Of a DNA stretch of 64,000 nt, positions 58,718 through 64,000 are shown one piece after another. The notes below the pieces were generated by a model that worked only from the letters and a program-made list of their open reading frames with translations, ran no database searches and was not told the DNA's origin. Positions within the stretch are counted from its first letter, which is position 1. The number at the start of each line of letters is the position of its first letter. The translations under genes and the position numbers were made by a program. Origin of the DNA: Penium margaritaceum (lineage: Eukaryota; Streptophyta; Zygnematophyceae; Desmidiales; Peniaceae); contig SZWC01004910.1 in NCBI GenBank assembly GCA_023375785.1, forward strand, positions 72,256-136,255. Direction: 5' to 3'.

Positions 58718-61700
58718 AAGGTGTTGCATTTCAAGGATTCTCAAGAGACGCTGGTAGCGCTGAAAACATGAAGAGCAACGGCAGTCATGGAGATCATTTC
58801 ACGATGGCTCCGCTTCACGGAGATAATGGCCACACGTTTGCCTTCAACATGCAAATGATCTATCACAACAAAGGATTATGGGGAGTGGTCATTGGCCCAC
58901 CAACTGAGACTCTTGACCCTGCCGCCACTCAAGAACAGAGTGAAAATGGCAATTGAAATGCGAACAGGACTTTTTACTTCTGGCAATGCAACTGAAATTC
59001 ATCATTTGAGATGGAAACAACAATCTCTATCCTATAACAGCATGGAGAGTCCTGAAGAATCGATACGAAAAATCCAGTGATGTGGAACTTGGTAGCCTTT
59101 TGACAGAGTTTCATACTCAAACTATGGGGGAAGGGACATGTCTTGAAGATCACATCTTACATCTCACGCATCTAGCCAGCCGCATCAGCAGATTGGAGGT
59201 CATTTCAGAACGTGTTCTGGTGATAACATTATTCCAAAGTCTTCCTCCCAGATTCAAAGACACCATCAACAGAATCTGAACCTTTCAGAAACAAGGCAAG
59301 ACCTTTGACGACAAACTGGCACAACTTCGGACACAGTTCAACCAATCTCTTGCAGCAGCCGCTGGTCAATCTGGTAATCCTCAAGGTGGCAATGCTGCTA
59401 ATGGCCAGGCTGCTGCAGCACTACCTCCGGCAAAACCATATGCCCTCACAATTGAAAAAGTGATTGAAGAACTCAGTCTCACTGAAGACCTGTATATCAA
59501 AGACAATGGAGGTGAGACTGGTCGTGTTGTGATATACCAAGGACAGCGGACTAAGAAGTTTGTTTCCGACAAAAACGGGCAATCAGATCAAAGAGGCCTT
59601 GCAGAATCTCCCCATCGATCTCCTAAAAGGTCTTTCTCTCCAAGACCCCACGTTCATCCTGATGAGTGCAACTGCTACACCTGCCAAAAAGTTGGACTGT
59701 CCCAAAAAAACCGGGCGTCGCATGTCTCATCTACCACGACAACAACATACTTTCCTAACCACTGGACAGGACACTAGACCTACCGACATTTTGTCCAGCA
59801 TTGTGTCAGGAATCTACAATCTTCTGACAAGGACACAACCTCATTACAGTCCTTCATCCAACACGTCTATCAATCTCCTATCACAAGGCTCCACCTGCAC
59901 CAAAGAAGAAGATACTTCAACAGGATCAGACTCAACAGAGATCGAAGAAGAACCGATTCTAGAAGAGCTCACCATGTGCACCATTGAAAGTGCATTCCTT
60001 ATAGCAGCAGGCATCCTGGCATGGATCATCGACTCTAGCTGCACCAAACACATGACATGCAAGAAGGATTGGTTCACCATGTACACCAAGTTCGCCATTC
60101 CAAGGGAAGTACGGGTAGGTGATGGCCGTGTTATTCCAGACTACGGCCAAGGAGCTGTTTTCATGAGCATCTCCCCATCTCCCTCACCGGGCAAAAAGAA
60201 ATTTGCACCTACTCTCAAGTTCTCTACGTCCCCGACTTGGCTGCAAATCTTTTCTCTGTCACTCGGCTGAACGAAAAAGGACTTAAGGTGGTCTCTAATA
60301 CTGACAAAAACAGCAAAATCTACAGCAACAAGTCTCAGCTGGCAGCCAAGGCCCATTGACAAGGAAACTTGACTATCCTTGATACTCCTGAGGCCCCTAC
60401 AGCCAACGCAGCACCAGAAATGGTGTTCGCCGCCACAGCAACTACTAACCCCTTTTTCATAGGTCCCTCACAAGGCTCCGGACCCCTGCCTGAAGCTGAA
60501 ATCTGCCACCGCTGACTAGCTCATGTCGGCTACCATACTCTCAAAACCATGGCCACAAAGCATCTGGTACATGATCTCCCTTCTAAACTTCAAGGCGACC
60601 TTTCCAGAATTCCCTGTCAAGGCTGCCTCGCCAGAAAACAACATTAGGCTCCTTTTTTGTCGTACTCAACACATATCACCAAACAGACACTGGAGCTGGT
60701 TCATCTTGATCTATGCTACATCAAGGAGCCATCCTTTTCTTGGAAGCACTACTTCCTCTTCATCATTGATGACTACACGCATATGATATCGGTCAAAATC
60801 CTTCGCTACAAGAATGAAGTCCCAGAAACTCTCAAAGTCTAGATGACTCAAGTGGAGAATGAAAAGGATTTAACAGTCAAGACCATCAAGACCGACAATG
60901 TGCCGAGCGCATGAGCTGGACTCTTCTGGACCGAACACGCACCATGCTCCACACGGCAGGCTTGTCCACGGATTTCTGGGATGAAGCTCTTACAACGGCA
61001 GCATACATCACAAACAGTCTTCCTACCTCCAAGCTGCCAAAGGACACATATACTCCCTACGAAGCCTGGACTGGACACCGTCCTCATCTGGGCTTCATCC
61101 ATATTTTTGGCTGCACAACTTCTGTCTGGATCCGCCCAGCTGAACGATCCAAGCTGGAACCTCGCTCCAAGCTGTGCATTCTGCTTGGATACGACGATAG
61201 TCGTGACATCTACTGGCTCTAGGATCCCACAACAAATACTGCAGTCTGATGCCGTCGCCCTGTCTTTTAAGAAAGCTTCTACAACCGTGCAGTGAATTCT
61301 TCTCCACCTCCTGTCACTCCTCTAATCTACATTGAACCTACTTATGAACCACTCCAAAAGTTATCAGTTGATCCCTCCATCGACGAACATGCTGCCATTC
61401 TTCCTCCCATCGTCCCTGAAGAGCATGTCCCTGTTTGTGATCTTCTTGCATCAGCGGCTCCATCAGCATCATCTGCTCCATCGGCCTCCGCTGTTCTTCC
61501 CAACCCACCAAATTCATCAACTCCAGCTACATCCTCCATCGTACCATGCCAATCTGGTCGTCAGACCAAGCGTCCATCCTTCCTTCAGCTCAACTTTCTC
61601 GCTGACAGTTTCACTGACGACTCAGATAAAGCACTCCTGACACAGGACGTTGATCCTACAAGTTACAAAGATGCCATGCGTCGTCCGGATGCTGCTCAGT

Positions 61701-62005
61701 GGCAAGAAGCAGCACAAGCTGAATTCTCTTAGATTCAAAAACAACACACCTGGGATCTCGTTCCTAGTCCACCGGGTGTACCTGTAGTAACCTACAAGTT
61801 GGTCTTCAAAACTAAACTTGACAGTTTGGGCACTATTGAGCACCACAAGGCGCGTCTGGTAGCCCGTGGCTACAGCCAGGTTCTCGGGGTCAACTACATT
61901 AACACATTCATCCCTGTTGCTAAGTACTCCTCCATCCATTTAGAACCAATCATCCCAAATTCACACACTCCTCAAACTGTGCACACTGCACTTAACTATG
62001 CATGA

Positions 62006-63033
62006 GAAGTTACTAAGAAATTTCCTTACATGTCATTCCTATACATGGAAGGTTTCACGTAGCTTCCAAAATACACAATCTCCAATGTTTCCATTCACTC
62101 TTCACAAAAGGCATCTCACCATGTTCCTCATTTCCAAGAACTTTCATTCGTTTTTATCACACAAATCATATAGGTGCAGTACAATTATTCAAAGCTTTGT
62201 TTATTTTTTAAAATACGTCAAAAAACAATGTTGACGTTCCAAACAAGGTTCTTCAACATTTATCTTTACATGAAATCATGTAGATTATTCATTTTTTGAA
62301 ATAAAAATCTCCCATATGTTGGCTTATTTTTGTAAACCTACTTCTGGGTTTGTTTGAGTGCAATGGGTTTTGCATGACTAACTTTTACATTCTAAAGGTC
62401 TTCTAAGTGCTTCGGCTGTCTTGTTGGGACTGACTGAGAAAAGCGGTAATTTGAGACCCGTTTTTCAGGTTTGCTCCCCCTCCCCCTCCCCCCGCCCCCT
62501 CTCCGATTCAACAAATGTACGTGGGGAGTGTATAGGGCGGTGCACAAATGTTCACAGGTGATTTTGGCTTCACTGTGAACTATTGTGTTTTGTTTCTGAC
62601 ATATCAACGGAGGTTCCTTGCTCCCACTTCTGTACAATTTTCTTCGACACGATTCTACAAAGACTACACTTCCATATGCACTCATCCCATACACTCGGGG
62701 GAGGGGGGGGGTATTTATGCGGGGATCCGATTCCAAAATCTATTGCCAACCACCCCACTCCTCCAGCGGAGAAGTGTATGTGGCGAGTGCTGGTGGAAGT
62801 GAGCGACAAACACCGTATGCGAATCAACGAGATCCACACAAGTGCACACTTTGTTTGGATGCTTTATTACCGTCGATTCATGTAGGTCGACAGTTGGATC
62901 TGGTAAACAAAAATATCTGACCTATCATGTGCTCATCATTGTCAGCTTGACGATCTCAATTGATTCCTTGATCAAACGATGATCGATGGCAAACCACTTC
63001 AGACGACAATATTTATAAACGAACTGCCGGGGA
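62006..63033. other. Intergenic, no gene seen
   Basis: AT-rich at first, then C- and G-runs (62470-62505 and 62696-62710). The words GGGAGTGTATAGGGCGGTGC and GTGTATGTGGCGAGTGC (near 62525 and 62775) resemble the 154-bp repeat family at 51 kb. Overlapping frames at 62548-62920 read no known motif. Confidence 0.45.
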
Positions 63034-63241
63034 GTTGTCAGCAACTGACCTCGGCCAGCAGCAAAGCCCGACACCCGTGTAGTCGGGCTTCGACGGTGAA
63101 GCACGACTACTCGGGTGCCCGGCTTCGCTGCCGGCCGAGGTTGACAGTTGACTGTACGACTGTAGTCAGTTGTGCAGTGTTTCAGCAGCCATCCTGTCAA
63201 TCTAGCGACAGGCTTGATTTTGTCACCGCCGCTAGAGCGGC
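63034..63241. repeat. Third hairpin cluster, with a 92-bp hairpin
   Basis: Main hairpin: arm 63049-63091, 6-nt loop 63092-63097, arm 63098-63140; 37 of 43 positions pair. Flanking it are a stem GTTG/CAAC at 63034-63045, a perfect 6-bp stem at 63193-63198/63207-63212, and a perfect 6-bp stem at 63228-63233/63236-63241. The main hairpin is GC-rich in an AT-rich setting. Confidence 0.88.
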
Positions 63242-64000
63242 AAATTCTGTTCCCAAGAAAATCCCTTTAGCCAGGTAGAAATTTGAGTGAAAACTCACTT
63301 CTGACTCACAACATGTTTATGTATAGATATACAATAGCCACGAAGTATAAATTTCTAACCATGAACGTGGTATAGTACAATAATGTCTCATTTGTCAGGA
63401 ATATCCAGTATAGCGAATTTGCGGCTGGAAAAGGTCTACATGGATGAAACACTATGATTTGGAACCTTTAAGAAAAGGAAAGTGTCAGATATATACTCGT
63501 GGATGTCTTTAAATCAAGTGGCCATAAATCATGTTTTTAAAATGTACATCTGTAAACACTAATGCACACATTCACTCACAATAAATCCACTATCATGTTC
63601 ACCTATTTATACAATATCTATGTGCAAGCTTACCTGACAAGTCTCAATACCACTCAAGTCCATCTTCCATACACAACATACACATGTGTTTGATTTTACT
63701 CTCAACACATTCACACATTCATACATCTCCTTATGCACTTCCCATATCCACTGAAACCTAAGGACAAAAAGCCTCAAACACATCACTCAAAATCTTCCCA
63801 CTCACCACCAAAAAGCCTCAAACACATCACTCAAACCAAGAAACACAAATAGAACTTTTTATAAACATCCCATACATCGGGCATTGCACCTCCACATACA
63901 ATCTCCACATACACTTTGTACCCCTACACCCCCCTCCTTCCCCCTCCATGCAACGACCCACAACCTACCTTAGACGCATATCTCAAACCAAAATACACTA
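63242..64000. other. AC-rich intergenic DNA, with a 26-bp direct repeat
   Basis: The plus strand becomes A/C-rich (CACATTCACTCAC words). The 26-bp unit starting AAAAAGCCTCAAACACATC occurs at 63766-63791 and again at 63810-63835, a 44-bp spacing. No gene seen to the end of the window. Confidence 0.6.

Larger units (their letters stand above)
58403..62005 (+). mobile_element. Ty1/copia element K3, 5' LTR present, broken
   Basis: A plus-strand fossil. The 5' LTR (58403-58704) is followed by a primer site (58707-58717). Parts: gag (about 58770-59290, with FAFNMQMIYHNKGLWGVV), a knuckle remnant (near 59670, CNCYTCQKVG), protease (near 60030, WIIDSSCTKHMTC), pre-integrase and integrase (about 60500-61200, with ELVHLDLCYIKE and DEALTTAAYITNSLP), a Ser/Pro-rich linker (about 61300-61560) and the start of reverse transcriptase (about 61740-61960, KARLVARGYSQVLGVNY). 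The rest of reverse transcriptase, RNase H and the 3' LTR are not seen; AT-rich DNA follows. Inactive, several breaks. Confidence 0.9.

Overview
This is a 64 kb stretch of a large, repeat-rich eukaryotic nuclear genome. Chromodomain Ty3/gypsy elements, Ty1/copia elements with an initiator-Met-tRNA primer site, a spliced MULE transposase relic and a LINE remnant together suggest the green lineage. A streptophyte (charophyte alga or early land plant) is my guess; the sequence does not prove a species. I found no intact host gene that I can name. Sequencing gaps (N at 5292, 34694-34807, 38133, 52756-52887) show a draft scaffold; three of them are flanked by identical or nearly identical sequence and look like unmerged contig ends. 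|| Layout. 1-10 kb: AT-rich intergenic DNA with a 1 kb pyrimidine tract and a decayed ~64-bp minisatellite. 10.0-12.2 kb: a decayed coding region of unknown family. 12.46-16.2 kb: a broken chromovirus on the minus strand whose LTR carries a run of back-to-back hairpins. 16.2-18.7 kb: a broken copia fragment on the plus strand, followed by low-complexity DNA to 20 kb. 21.8-38.5 kb: a three-level nest of related chromoviruses, A inside an LTR of B and B inside an LTR of C. 38.5-41.3 kb: an LTR element of unusual content (D). 41.4-48.2 kb: a MULE transposase relic with a clear intron, its second exon split by a 5.7 kb copia element with a 5-bp target duplication. 50.3-50.8 kb: LINE remnant. 51-57.6 kb: several tandem and low-complexity repeats plus a diverged copy of D's LTR. 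58.4-62.0 kb: a copia element with 5' LTR and primer site. 63.0-63.2 kb: a 92-bp hairpin in a further hairpin cluster. || How it fits together. The window is layered transposon debris. The nesting gives relative ages: C before B before A, and MULE before its copia. Hand-compared LTR ends agree, at about 20% difference for B, 17% for A and 12% for the copia in the MULE, over the first 60 bases only. The most unusual signal is not a gene: short, near-perfect inverted repeats occur in clusters (12.8-13.3, 58.0-58.3 and 63.0-63.2 kb, plus a perfect 44-bp palindrome at 36.1 kb), in unrelated sequence contexts.
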